Assembly: GCA_963663605.2 (NCBI GenBank)
Contig: CAXXVF010000002.1
Coordinates: 434,001-498,000, forward strand
DNA length: 64,000 nt
Direction: 5' to 3'
DNA from: Sporobacter sp963663605
Lineage (GTDB): Bacteria; Bacillota; Clostridia; Oscillospirales; Oscillospiraceae
Below are positions 41,654 through 50,683 of this stretch, one piece after another. The translations under genes were made by a program, and so were the position numbers. Position 1 is the stretch's first letter; each line of letters opens with the position of its first letter. The notes below the pieces were generated by a model. The model worked only from the letters and a program-made list of their open reading frames with translations, was not told where the DNA came from and did no database searches.

Positions 41654-43051
41654 ATGAAAAAATTTAAGAAGATCATTGTATTGGCACTTATTGTCGTAAT
41701 GGCGGCTTCGCTGCTAATTGGCTGCGCTGAGAAAACGACAACGGAAGAATCATCGGCGCCGGCATCGTCCGCGCCGGAGACGTCAACAGCGGCTGAAGCG
41801 CCGGCCGAAACCGAAGCGGAGGCTGAAACTGAAGCGGCGGCCGAAACCGAAGCGGCGGCTGAAGCGCCGGCCGAACCGCCCAGCGATCCGAATCACGAAG
41901 TATACAGCTTAATGGAAGAAAACATGGTCCCGTGGCAGGGCGTCGATACGGTCGAAACGGCCTCCCGCGCCGCGATTGATAAGGCGATCCAGGCGAATAA
42001 TGTAAAAGATGATGTAACGGTCGGCTATATCACATGGAACAACAGCACCCCGTTTTTCGCCGCCTCGGAGCAGTTCCTCAAGGAACAGTGCGAGAGCTGG
42101 GGTTATAAGTTCCAGTCGATTAGCTCCAACGGCGACATCAACGCGCAGGTAGCCGGTATCGAGAGCCTGGTCACTATGGGCGTCGACGTCATCATCGACT
42201 GCGACTACAGCGTAGAGGCTGAGCTGGGCGCCATCGAGGCGGCTGTTGACGCGGGCGTCCCCGTTATCGGGTACGGCCTCGTGTTCCCGCCTGATTCGTC
42301 CGTTATTACGACGAGTGCCTGCCCGTATTACGAGCAGGGCTGGCTGTGCGGCCGGTATGTCGCGGACTATTTCAAGGATGATACGGACCTGATATCGGCA
42401 ACGATACCCGGCATGATGGGCCACCCCATCGGTGAGTCCGCGCTCAACGGCTTCCTCGGCGGCTTCGTTTATGAGCGCGCCCTTCAGGGTCTGGGCGAAC
42501 CCTTCGCCACGAAGGAGGACGCCATGCTCTACGGATACAACCTCATGCAGGAGATTGCTTCGAACGCAAGCTTCGACGATTCGGCCCGTGGCTGGAAGGT
42601 CGTGCAGTCCATTGACGGTTTCTGGTCCGAAGACGGCGGCCTGACGGCGATGGAGGATATCCTCACCGGTCACCCCGACCTTGAGTTTGTTTGGGCGGCA
42701 AACGACTCTCAGGGCTTCGGCGCCATCAAGGCGATGGAGAACGCCGGCTATGAGGTCGGCAAGGACATCAAGATCGCCAGCATCGGCGACGGTCTGGAGG
42801 ACGCCCTGGAGCTGATCAAGGAAGGCAAATACCTCTGCATCAACCTGTGCAGCCCCTATACATATGTCGGCACCTGCGCAAACCTGGTGTATAAAATATT
42901 CACCGAAGGCTTTGACGCGACGAATCTGCCGCACGCCTCGTTCTTCCCCAATGTCCTTGTAACGCAGGATAACGCGGACGAATGGCTTGGCAAGGTCAGA
43001 GGAGAATTCACGGTTCTTGAGGATATTGAAATCGTACCGATCGGCGCATAA
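41654..43051 (+). CDS. Sugar-type ABC transporter substrate-binding lipoprotein
   Basis: 465 residues from the ATG at 41654 (AGGAGGAAG 5 nt upstream). The signal peptide ends in the lipobox LLIGC (Cys at about 22). A Glu/Ala/Pro-rich linker with imperfect ETEAAAE repeats follows (about 30-75). The mature domain is a type I periplasmic-binding protein of the RbsB class: VGYITWNNSTPFFAASEQFLKEQCE, GIESLVTMGVDVIIDCDY, VPVIGYGLVF, EFVWAANDSQGFGAIKAMENAGYEVGKDIKIASIGDG. The ligand may be a sugar, polyol or related compound. Operon with the ATPase and permease that follow. Confidence 0.88.
   Translation: MKKFKKIIVLALIVVMAASLLIGCAEKTTTEESSAPASSAPETSTAAEAPAETEAEAETEAAAETEAAAEAPAEPPSDPNHEVYSLMEENMVPWQGVDTVETASRAAIDKAIQANNVKDDVTVGYITWNNSTPFFAASEQFLKEQCESWGYKFQSISSNGDINAQVAGIESLVTMGVDVIIDCDYSVEAELGAIEAAVDAGVPVIGYGLVFPPDSSVITTSACPYYEQGWLCGRYVADYFKDDTDLISATIPGMMGHPIGESALNGFLGGFVYERALQGLGEPFATKEDAMLYGYNLMQEIASNASFDDSARGWKVVQSIDGFWSEDGGLTAMEDILTGHPDLEFVWAANDSQGFGAIKAMENAGYEVGKDIKIASIGDGLEDALELIKEGKYLCINLCSPYTYVGTCANLVYKIFTEGFDATNLPHASFFPNVLVTQDNADEWLGKVRGEFTVLEDIEIVPIGA
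41800..41880 (+). repeat. Short tandem repeats encoding the Glu/Ala linker
   Basis: Imperfect repeats of GAAACCGAAGCGGCGGCT-like units encode the ETEAAAE spacer of the binding protein; likely length-variable. Confidence 0.6.
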
Positions 43052-43075
43052 CAGACAGATAGTTTAACAGTACGG

Positions 43076-43110
43076 CAAGTCCTGAGGGCTTTTTAAGCCC
43101 ACAGGACTTG
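43076..43110 (+). terminator. Intercistronic hairpin between binding protein and ATPase genes
   Basis: Stem CAAGTCCTG / CAGGACTTG enclosing GGGCT / AGCCC. There is no T-run after it, so it is more likely an mRNA-stabilising 3' hairpin than a full terminator. Confidence 0.55.
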
Positions 43111-43141
43111 TCGGCGCACTTACAATAAGGGGAGATAAGCG

Positions 43142-44641
43142 ATGTCTGGAGTACAGCATCACGTTGACATGCAAAACATCTGCAAGGCGTTCGGGGGCGT
43201 CAAGGCGTGCCAGAATGTCAGCCTGCGCGTCAAAGCCGGGGAGATACACGCTCTGGTCGGAGAAAACGGCGCGGGCAAATCAACGCTCATGAAGATCCTG
43301 TCCGGCGCTTATATAAGAGACAGCGGCGACATTTATATAAACGGTCAAAAGGTCAGCATCAATAGCCCGAAAGAAGGGATTGAACAAGGAATCTCGGTCA
43401 TATATCAGGAGTTTGCGCTCATCAACTCCCTAACGGTAGCCGAGAATATATTTATTGATAAGCTTGCCGAAAAAGGCAAGCTCATCAACTGGAAGAAGCT
43501 GAGGGAAAAGGCGAGGAACGTCCTGGAGAGCCTGGGCTTCGGCAATATTCCCGCGAACAAGATCGTATCTGAGCTAAGCGTCGCGCACCAGCAGGTGGTG
43601 GAGATTTGCAAAGCGCTGGCCCGTGAGTCGTCCGTACTGATACTGGACGAGCCGACATCGGTGCTGGCGTCCAGCGAGGTCGAGCAGCTGTTCAAGCTGT
43701 TAAGGGATCTCCGAGCCAAGGGCGTGGCCATCATCTACATATCGCACCGGCTTGAGGAGATATTCAGACTGTGCGACCGGATCACCGTCATGAAGGACGG
43801 CGTCTATGTCGGGACCTATGAGACGGTGGAGATGGACGAAAAGAAGCTGGTCAGCCTGATGATCGGCAGGACGCTGGAGAGTTATTTCCCGACGCGGGAA
43901 TCTAATATCGGCAAGCCGGTGTTCAGGGTTGAGAATGTAAGTGCCGGCAAAGCCGTTAAAAACGTTTCTTTCGAGGTGCGCGAGGGCGAAGTGCTCGGCA
44001 TTGCCGGGCTTGTCGGCGCCGGACGGACAGAGACGCTGCGGGCCGTTTTCGGCGCCGATCATATGGACAGCGGCCGCATTTTTTTGGGCGGCAGACAGAT
44101 TAAAATCAAATCGCCGATGAGCGCCGTGAAGCAGGGCATCGGCATGTTGCCCGAGGACAGGAAGTCCCACGGCGTACTCCTAAAAATGCCGATCAGGACA
44201 AATATCACGCTGACGCGGCTGAAATCTTTTAAAGGGCCCTTCAATGTCATCAACAAGAAAAAGGAGACGGAATATGTAGACGAAATCGTCGCGAAGCTGT
44301 CCATTAAGGCTGCTTCCATCGACGACAATGTCAACAGCCTGTCGGGCGGAAACCAGCAGAAAGTTGCCATTGCCAAGCTCCTGGCGTCGGATTCCAGAGT
44401 GCTTATACTCGACGAACCGACGCGCGGCGTGGACGTCGGCGCGAAGATTGAAATCTATAAGATCATAAATGACCTTGTGGGACAAAATTACGCCGTCATT
44501 ATGATCTCCTCGGAGATGATGGAGATCATTGGCATGTGCGACAGGGCGGTCGTTATAAAAAGCGGCAGCGTTGCGGGTGAGCTTAATAAGGACGAACTTA
44601 CCGAGCAGAACCTGATCAATTATTCGATGGGAGTTAACTGA
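43142..44641 (+). CDS. Sugar ABC transporter ATP-binding protein, double ATPase (RbsA/MglA type)
   Basis: 499 residues, start ATG after GGGGAGATAAGCG. Two ABC domains: the first has a canonical Walker A GENGAGKST (about 39-47), signature LSVAHQQVVEI and Walker B VLILDEPTS. The second has the degenerate P-loop GLVGAGRTE, signature LSGGNQQKVAIAK and VLILDEPTRGVD, as expected in the RbsA family where only one site hydrolyses efficiently. It energises import together with the permease 1 nt downstream. The stop TGA and the next ATG are almost adjacent, indicating coupled translation. Confidence 0.95.
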   Translation: MSGVQHHVDMQNICKAFGGVKACQNVSLRVKAGEIHALVGENGAGKSTLMKILSGAYIRDSGDIYINGQKVSINSPKEGIEQGISVIYQEFALINSLTVAENIFIDKLAEKGKLINWKKLREKARNVLESLGFGNIPANKIVSELSVAHQQVVEICKALARESSVLILDEPTSVLASSEVEQLFKLLRDLRAKGVAIIYISHRLEEIFRLCDRITVMKDGVYVGTYETVEMDEKKLVSLMIGRTLESYFPTRESNIGKPVFRVENVSAGKAVKNVSFEVREGEVLGIAGLVGAGRTETLRAVFGADHMDSGRIFLGGRQIKIKSPMSAVKQGIGMLPEDRKSHGVLLKMPIRTNITLTRLKSFKGPFNVINKKKETEYVDEIVAKLSIKAASIDDNVNSLSGGNQQKVAIAKLLASDSRVLILDEPTRGVDVGAKIEIYKIINDLVGQNYAVIMISSEMMEIIGMCDRAVVIKSGSVAGELNKDELTEQNLINYSMGVN

Positions 44642-44642
44642 T

Positions 44643-45665
44643 ATGAATACAACAACAGAAGAAAAAATGACGTCCGTCACGGCGAAGAAGATATCGGTCA
44701 GGGACATCCTCATCAAGTACAACGCGCCCCTCATACTGCTCCTGCTGATCATTGTTTCGTCCATCATATCCCCGGTCTTTTTGACATGGCGGAACATTAC
44801 GACAGTTCTGCTGCAGCAGGTTCCGTATCTGATTATAGCCCTGGGCGTCATGCTGACAATCATGACGGCCGGTATAGACCTGTCGGTCGCAGCCGTCGCG
44901 GGTTGTGCCAATGTCTTTGTTGCCATGCTGATAACCCAGTGGGGGCTTTCCAGCGTCGGTATGCTGTTTGTTGCCATCGCCCTTACGATCCTTATGGGAT
45001 GTGCCTTCGGCGCGCTGAACGGTTTGCTGATAGGGAAGCTGCGCATGGCGGCGTTTATCATTACGCTCGCCATGATGTCGGTGGCTCAGGGCGTAACCTA
45101 TATCATATCGGGCGGTGCGCAGTTTCGGATGAAGGATGAGTTCCCGGCGGCAGAGGCACTCAACTGGTTTGCCGCCTACAGGGACCCCGTGCTGCATATG
45201 CCGATTGCCGTTTATCTGGTCGTGATCATCATTCTTGTCTTCTGGTTTGTCATGCGCTTCACGTCTTTCGGGCGGCTTGTATTGTCGGTTGGCAGCAACG
45301 AGGCGGCCGTCCGCCTGGCGGGTATCAATGTGACGAAATACAAATTCATTGTCTATGTTATCTGCGGGGGCCTGGCTGCCGCGGCGGGCGTTTTCATCAC
45401 AGGGCGCACCGCGCTGGGTACGCCGCTCAATGCCATACAAAGTGATTTCGCCCTGACCACTGTTGCAGCCTGCGTCATCGGCGGCGTCACGCTGGAAGGC
45501 GGCAAGGGCACCGTCGCGTTCACCGTTGTGGGTGTTTTGATTCTGGCGCTCATTACGAACATAATGAACCTGGTGGGTCTGGCGTCTTACCCCCAGTATG
45601 TCTTCAAGGGCGCGATCATCATCCTGGCCATATTCCTCTCCAAGCTCGGGCAGAAGAACGGATAG
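44643..45665 (+). CDS. Sugar ABC transporter permease (RbsC type)
   Basis: 340 residues, start ATG 1 nt after the ATPase stop. About ten membrane helices with the RbsC-family segments SPVFLTWRNITTVLLQQVPYLIIALGVMLTIMTAGIDLSVAAVAGCANVF, GALNGLLIGKLRMAAFIITLAMM, a SVGSNEAAVRLAGINV motif (EAA-like loop contacting the ATPase) and FALTTVAACVIGGVTLEGGKGTV. It is the membrane channel of the importer. A strong terminator ends the three-gene operon. Confidence 0.94.
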   Translation: MNTTTEEKMTSVTAKKISVRDILIKYNAPLILLLLIIVSSIISPVFLTWRNITTVLLQQVPYLIIALGVMLTIMTAGIDLSVAAVAGCANVFVAMLITQWGLSSVGMLFVAIALTILMGCAFGALNGLLIGKLRMAAFIITLAMMSVAQGVTYIISGGAQFRMKDEFPAAEALNWFAAYRDPVLHMPIAVYLVVIIILVFWFVMRFTSFGRLVLSVGSNEAAVRLAGINVTKYKFIVYVICGGLAAAAGVFITGRTALGTPLNAIQSDFALTTVAACVIGGVTLEGGKGTVAFTVVGVLILALITNIMNLVGLASYPQYVFKGAIIILAIFLSKLGQKNG

Positions 45666-45742
45666 CCGTCCGCCTGCACATATGCCTAGAACTTGAAAAC
45701 AGCTGCTCTTTTATCACGGGAAGAGGATAAAGTAATAAATGG

Positions 45743-45780
45743 AAAAAAGCCTTGCAGAGCACAATCTGCAAGGCTTTTTT
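45743..45780. terminator. Strong terminator, convergent genes
   Basis: 16-bp perfect stem AAAAAAGCCTTGCAGA / TCTGCAAGGCTTTTTT, loop GCACAA. Confidence 0.85.
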
Positions 45781-45815
45781 CTTGTGAGAGGTTCAAAAGA
45801 GATCCTGTGATATTA

Positions 45816-46973
45816 TTACTGATAATTGTCGTACATTTTGCCGATTTGCTCGGCCATGACCTCGTCGGTGACCGGCTTGAGCGAACAGGCGACAAACCAG
45901 TTTTTGACGATGGCGCCATGGGCGCACGCGACGGCGTCCTCGCGTGAAATGCCCTGTGCTTTCAGAGACGGTATATTCAGCTTGCGCAGGAACTCCCGTA
46001 TCTTGGCGGCCGCAAGCTCGCCGGCTTCCGTTCCGCTGATACCTTCCGGAACATCGGCGCCAAGGGCTTCGGCGATCTTTTTTGTTTTTTCAGGAATAAC
46101 ATCGGCTGCAAACGTAACGACTTCCGGCAGCGTCAGCGCGCAGCCGACGCCGTGCTGCATATGGAACTGGATGCCGAATTCGTGCGCCGCGGCGTGACCG
46201 ATATGCAGGCTTGCCTCGGTAAACGCCATGCCTGCGATGTTGCTGGCAAAGCTGAGATTTGTCCTGGCCTCTATGTCGCTGCCGTCCAAATAGGCTTTTT
46301 CAAGGTTTTCGACGATCAATTTGGTAGCCGCGAGCGCGAGCACCTCCGCTTTCGGATTGCCGCAGTTGGTCGTTAAGGATTCAACAGCGTGAGATAAGGC
46401 GTCCATGCCCGTTGCGGCCGTGATGTGCGGCGGGACCGTCAGTGTCAGTTCGGGGTCTACGATGGCCAGATCGGCCGCTCTTAAAACCGCTTCCTTGATG
46501 TGATTGGTTTCGTCATGGATAACGCTCATGATCGTAACCTCGGAGCCGGTTCCGGAAGCCGTGGGGATTAGAATCAGAGGCGTTGCCGATTTGAAAGCTT
46601 TGCCTCTTGAAGCAAGGTAATCCGTGATGGGAAGAGGATTTTCAACAAGGACCGCAACCGCTTTAGCCGTGTCCAGCGAACTGCCGCCGCCGATGCCGAT
46701 GACGACATCCACTTTTTCATCCTGAGCAAGCTGGCCGGCTTTGTTGACGACCGTATCCGGCGCATCCGGCATGACGCCGTCAAAGACGACGACTCCGATG
46801 CCGTTATCCTTGAGATGCGAGGTGATCCTACCGGCTATGCCGGTCATTTCAACGCCCTTGTCATAGATGCAAAGAGCTTTGGTGCCCCCAAACTCTTTGA
46901 CTTTGTCCGCTGTCTGCGATACTGCGCCCGGTCCGAAAAGCACGGGACAAAGTTGATTGTAGGTACTGATCAT
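45816..46973 (-). CDS. Iron-containing alcohol dehydrogenase
   Basis: 385 residues, family III alcohol dehydrogenase. The dinucleotide-binding signature GIGGGSSLDTAKAVAVL, the ASGTGSEVT segment, and the metal ligands in GMDALSHAVES, HIGHAAAHEFG and MQHGVGCALTLPEV (one Asp, three His) are all present. It oxidises or reduces a small alcohol, diol or lactaldehyde-type substrate with NAD(P). It converges on the ABC operon and diverges from the PucR-type regulator, so it may belong to catabolism of the imported compound. ATG at 46973 after AAAGGAGAAACATT. Confidence 0.93.
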   Translation of the reverse strand: MISTYNQLCPVLFGPGAVSQTADKVKEFGGTKALCIYDKGVEMTGIAGRITSHLKDNGIGVVVFDGVMPDAPDTVVNKAGQLAQDEKVDVVIGIGGGSSLDTAKAVAVLVENPLPITDYLASRGKAFKSATPLILIPTASGTGSEVTIMSVIHDETNHIKEAVLRAADLAIVDPELTLTVPPHITAATGMDALSHAVESLTTNCGNPKAEVLALAATKLIVENLEKAYLDGSDIEARTNLSFASNIAGMAFTEASLHIGHAAAHEFGIQFHMQHGVGCALTLPEVVTFAADVIPEKTKKIAEALGADVPEGISGTEAGELAAAKIREFLRKLNIPSLKAQGISREDAVACAHGAIVKNWFVACSLKPVTDEVMAEQIGKMYDNYQ

Positions 46974-47178
46974 AATGTTTCTCCTTTACCAGTCGTACAG
47001 TTTATTGTGTGCTTGCCATAAGCGCGAATAATCATAGATGGTATTATAATATCATTGCAATAAAAACGAATCCATTACATAATAGACTATATATTGCAGT
47101 AAATATTTATAAATTATAAAAAATATAAAGAAATAACAGCGGGAAATAATTTTTAAAAAAGACGTAAAATTTAATTCT

Positions 47179-47206
47179 TTTACAAATGGCACAAATATTA
47201 TATAAT
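47179..47206 (+). promoter_or_regulatory. Promoter of the PucR-family gene
   Basis: TTTACA (47179-47184), 16 bp, TATAAT (47201-47206), in a very AT-rich intergenic stretch (47022-47302). Confidence 0.5.
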
Positions 47207-47302
47207 AATATTTATGATAACATAAAAAGCGAAGCGGCTTCATGATGTTTGGAATAATGCAATCCGGGCGGAATATTGCGGAATCATACGGAGGGGATAT
47301 CC

Positions 47303-48886
47303 ATGCAGTTTTCTATTCATATCATTCTTGATATTTTGAAAACATATAGTATTGAAAACCATGTAAAAAGGAATGAAACGTTTAAATTTAACGAATGTCT
47401 TCCGCTTCCGGAAACGAATAAGGACATAAAAGAAGAATGTGTCTATGTCGGGCTCCTTTCAAAAGCGCTTACATTGCCGGAACATATATGCTGTATCTGT
47501 GTACGGGACAGGATCAGAGATGCAAGGGAATCCGAAGAAAACCTCAGCGGCCTTGTGATCGTCAATGAGAATATCACGCAAAATGAGCTCCTAAGCAAAA
47601 TAATCAACCGTGTTTTCGAGATATTCAACTGGGTCCAGAAAATGAACGAGGTCCTGGTCAACAACGGAACGCTCCAGGATATTGTCGATATGTGTCAGCC
47701 GGTATTGGACAACTATATCGCGATAAACGACGCGTCGCTCATGCTTATCGCGTATTCCAGGAATGTTCCCTGCGACGATCCCATCTGCATCGAGTTTGTC
47801 CGCCATGGGTATCATACCGATGAATATATCCGGAAATTCAGGGAGCATAACCTGCTGAAGACCTGGGAAAACGCAAGCGAGATATTTATTGACAGGACCT
47901 GCGAAGTCGCCAAATACGTTGTGGTACACAAAGTGTTCAAGTTTAAGAACAAATATTTCGCGCATATCGTCATGACCTGCAACCGTATGCCTGTCACCCC
48001 GTGCCTTTTGGAGCTGTTTTCGTTTTTTGTGGCGGTTGTGGATAAGTACATTAAACGCATGTGCGAGGGTAAAAACACTTTTATCCATATCTATGACACA
48101 CTGCTGACGGATCTTATCGAGAAGAAAATTAAAAAGAGGCAGATCATTGAAGAACGCGCCCGGTATGTCGGCTTGCCCGTAACCGGACCATACAGCCTGT
48201 TTCAGATAAAATCCAACGAATCGGCCAATATATCCATCGGGAACATGGTGAACGAATTCTCGGATATGTTTCCGCGCTTCAAATTCGTCACCTATAATAA
48301 AAGCATTGTGGCGATAAACGCATTCCAAACCAGCGATGTGGACGGACAGATAAAGATCATTTGCGCCGACATGGGGAGATATCTGGATAAATACGACGCG
48401 CAATGCGGCGTCAGCCAGCATTTCGGCGGTTTGGACGAAACGCCGTATGCTTACCGGCAGGCGACGCTGGCTCTGGAGTATATGGATCACCGGGGCGCTG
48501 TCGAGCTTTTCCACGTGGATCACATCGAGTCTTATGAGCGCATCCACTTTTTCTCGCAGAAATTCATCTACTGCATGATGGATGAAACGGGAAGGCACTC
48601 GGAGCTTTGGTACCACAGCGACTATTGCAGGATGCTGAAAATACTTCATGATTATGATCAGAAACATAAGAGCAATTATATCGACCTGCTCAATATATTT
48701 TTAAGTCAGGGGCAAAACGCGACAAAAGTCGGTAACATTATCATGACGCACCGGAATAATATCATGTATCATATTAACCGTGTAAAAGAGCTTATAAACG
48801 TTGATTTTGATGATCCGTCGGTTTGCTTTGCCCTGCAAATGTCGATCGTTTTGGTCGAGCTGTACGGTTATAACGACGAAAGCTGA
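47303..48886 (+). CDS. PucR/CdaR-family transcriptional regulator
   Basis: 527 residues from the ATG at 47303 (GGAGGGG 8 nt upstream). The C-terminal PucR helix-turn-helix is recognisable: LLNIFLSQGQNATKVGNIIMTHRNNIMYHINRVKELINVDFDDPSVCFALQMSIVL (the last 60 residues), preceded by a GGDEF-like CdaR domain (QCGVSQHFGGLDETPYAYRQATLALEY). The N-terminal part is a sensor region of no recognised type. Such regulators respond to purines, sugar acids or amino acids and activate nearby catabolic genes. The adjacent dehydrogenase and ABC operon are likely targets. Unusually low GC content and AAA-rich leader relative to neighbours. Confidence 0.82.
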   Translation: MQFSIHIILDILKTYSIENHVKRNETFKFNECLPLPETNKDIKEECVYVGLLSKALTLPEHICCICVRDRIRDARESEENLSGLVIVNENITQNELLSKIINRVFEIFNWVQKMNEVLVNNGTLQDIVDMCQPVLDNYIAINDASLMLIAYSRNVPCDDPICIEFVRHGYHTDEYIRKFREHNLLKTWENASEIFIDRTCEVAKYVVVHKVFKFKNKYFAHIVMTCNRMPVTPCLLELFSFFVAVVDKYIKRMCEGKNTFIHIYDTLLTDLIEKKIKKRQIIEERARYVGLPVTGPYSLFQIKSNESANISIGNMVNEFSDMFPRFKFVTYNKSIVAINAFQTSDVDGQIKIICADMGRYLDKYDAQCGVSQHFGGLDETPYAYRQATLALEYMDHRGAVELFHVDHIESYERIHFFSQKFIYCMMDETGRHSELWYHSDYCRMLKILHDYDQKHKSNYIDLLNIFLSQGQNATKVGNIIMTHRNNIMYHINRVKELINVDFDDPSVCFALQMSIVLVELYGYNDES

Positions 48887-48963
48887 GAAGCTCGGAGTGA
48901 ATATCGCCATTTTTTCAGTCTGCAAACAAACAGTCGTCTACCGTTTAAACGTCCAAACACCGA

Positions 48964-49164
48964 GCGATTTAATTTTCGCCGTCGACGGCGAGTTGTCTGG
49001 TCTCGACGGCGAAAATTGTATAATTTCAATACTTTGAGGGATTCATTTCCGAAAAGCATTACTTTGCGAGCACCTCAGTGCGAGAACTCCATTTTGTAGA
49101 CAAAGGAATCTTCGATACCTTTGTCTGCAGTCTGAAAAAACCAGGCCACAGGCCTGGTTTTTTC
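48964..49164 (+). ncRNA. Conserved intergenic element, copy B (candidate structured RNA with terminator)
   Basis: Positions 48964-49088 align with copy A at 799-926. The first helix is perfect here over 14 bp (attttcgccgtcga / tcgacggcgaaaat). The second reads aatactt/aagcatt, and the small hairpin is CAC-CTCA-GTG between GCGAG and CGAGAAC. A 15-position hairpin (49096-49128, one mismatch) with unrelated sequence to its copy A counterpart follows, then a terminator. As at copy A, the element faces the 3' end of a minus-strand gene. See findings. Confidence 0.5.
49134..49164. terminator. Bidirectional terminator after repeat copy B
   Basis: 13-bp perfect stem AAAAAACCAGGCC / GGCCTGGTTTTTT, loop ACA; shared with the 3' end of the MocR gene. 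Confidence 0.8.
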
Positions 49165-49179
49165 GGTTTTATACGACGG

Positions 49180-50568
49180 TTAATATTCTTTTACAGCCTT
49201 CAGCAGGCGTTTGATGCCCGCGTGGATCTCGTCCGGTTCAAGATGCCCGTAACCGAGCATCAGCTTGCTTTCATGACGGCCTTTTTCGATACAGTGCGTT
49301 TCAAGCGGCGTTACAAATATGCCGTTTTTCAAGCAAAACCGCCGAAACGCCTCGTCAAAGCGCATTCCCGAAAAATCAATCGCTATGTGAAGGCCCGCAT
49401 TATCGCCGTAGGCTGTCCAGTTGCTGCCGAAGTTTTCTTTAAGTGCGTCCAATAAAGCTTCACGGCGGCGGCCGTAGGTGCGGCGCATCTTCCGTATATG
49501 GCTTTCCAGCTTCCCTGAGCGTATGAATTCGGCCAGCGCAGCCTGGGAGAAGGGCGGGTTCTGGATATCCGTATGGGTCCGAAGATCCCGCCAGCGCGCG
49601 TGAAGCGGCGCGGGCAGGATTACATATCCGATACGCAGCGCAGGAAAAAAGACTTTGCTGAACGTGCCGACATAGACGACGCGCTGCGGGCCCATCGCTG
49701 CCAGCGGCGCGACGGGGTCGCCCGCATATCGGAATTCACTGTCGTAATCGTCTTCGATGATATAGATGTTTTTCTCCCGGGCGTATCTGACAAGCGCGGC
49801 GCGGCGGGCGGCAGGCAGAATGCCGCCGAGGGGGAATTGATGCGACGGCGTCACATAGACGGCGCCGGCTTCGCCGCTTTGCGGCAGGGACCATGTCTGC
49901 ATGCCCGAAGCGTCGACCGGTGCGGGAATGATCCGGCGCCTTTTGCCGACGAAGGTATGCAGCAGCCCGCTGTGGCAGGGGTCTTCCATCAGGACGGCGC
50001 TCTTGTCCGAGCAGAGAAGCTCCGTCAACAGATACAGGGCGTGCGTAGCACCCGCGGTGATGAAGATATCGTCCTCTCTTGCCGAAAAACCGCGGCTTCT
50101 CTTGAGCCAGGCGGCGATTTCCGAACGCAGGGATAAAAGACCCTCGGGGCCGGTGTAGCCGTAAAGCTCCGTCGGAAGCTCCCGAGATGCTTTGCTCAGA
50201 ACCTGACGCCACTGATACTGGGGGAAAAGCCGCAGGTCCGGGCGGCCTGTACTGAAATCCGCCTTAAGTATCCGATGCGGCTTAGATCTGTTACCGGCCG
50301 GGGCAGCGGACGTTTTCTCAATAGTAAGACCGTCCGAGACCCGCGTGGGCGCGCCCTGACGGCTTTGAACATAGCCTTCGGCAATCAGCATTTCGTACGC
50401 TTCAACGACGGTGCTCCGCGAGACGTTCAGGATGTCGGCAAGTTCTCTTGTGGATACGAGGATATCCCCGGCTTTGAGTTCGCCGTTTGTGATGAGTTCC
50501 CTGATGCGCTCATAGATCTGACGTTTCAGCGGTATTTCGATTTTCCGGTCAAGTACGATCCCAAACAT
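49180..50568 (-). CDS. MocR/GabR-family regulator (GntR HTH fused to aminotransferase-like domain)
   Basis: 462 residues, ATG after GGAGGGCGT. The N-terminal GntR winged helix (QIYERIRELITNGELKAGDILVSTRELADILNVSRSTVVEAYEMLIAEGYV) is joined by a linker to a fold-type-I PLP domain with FITAGATHALYLL, YVTPSHQFPLGGIL, IEDDYDSEF and the PLP lysine in VGTFSKVFFPALRIGY. Members activate vitamin B6, GABA, taurine or transporter genes. It is transcribed divergently from an EamA transporter, the probable target. The intergenic region carries repeated ATACCA boxes. Confidence 0.92.
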   Translation of the reverse strand: MFGIVLDRKIEIPLKRQIYERIRELITNGELKAGDILVSTRELADILNVSRSTVVEAYEMLIAEGYVQSRQGAPTRVSDGLTIEKTSAAPAGNRSKPHRILKADFSTGRPDLRLFPQYQWRQVLSKASRELPTELYGYTGPEGLLSLRSEIAAWLKRSRGFSAREDDIFITAGATHALYLLTELLCSDKSAVLMEDPCHSGLLHTFVGKRRRIIPAPVDASGMQTWSLPQSGEAGAVYVTPSHQFPLGGILPAARRAALVRYAREKNIYIIEDDYDSEFRYAGDPVAPLAAMGPQRVVYVGTFSKVFFPALRIGYVILPAPLHARWRDLRTHTDIQNPPFSQAALAEFIRSGKLESHIRKMRRTYGRRREALLDALKENFGSNWTAYGDNAGLHIAIDFSGMRFDEAFRRFCLKNGIFVTPLETHCIEKGRHESKLMLGYGHLEPDEIHAGIKRLLKAVKEY

Positions 50569-50579
50569 ACGCCCTCCGA

Positions 50580-50648
50580 CTGGTATGGAATAAATAACGA
50601 TAAACTAGTTGTTTACATATACCAGTATGCCCGCTATGATTATACCAT
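50580..50648. promoter_or_regulatory. MocR operator and EamA promoter region
   Basis: Promoter for the plus-strand gene: TTTACA (50612-50617), 17 bp, TATGAT (50635-50640). Boxes: CTGGTAT (50580-50586, inverted), ATACCAG (50619-50625, inside the spacer) and ATACCAT (50642-50648), the last two 23 bp apart. A small palindrome TAAAC-TAGTT-GTTTA lies at 50601-50615. Confidence 0.5.
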
Positions 50649-50683
50649 TCATCCGGCGGAAAGCAAGACGAACGGGGGTGGCG

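Noticed and set aside
41590..41670. Possible leader peptide upstream of the ABC binding protein
   Set aside because: The GTG lies inside the Shine-Dalgarno-like AGGGAGGTG and the frame runs into the real gene start. No usable start codon at proper spacing.
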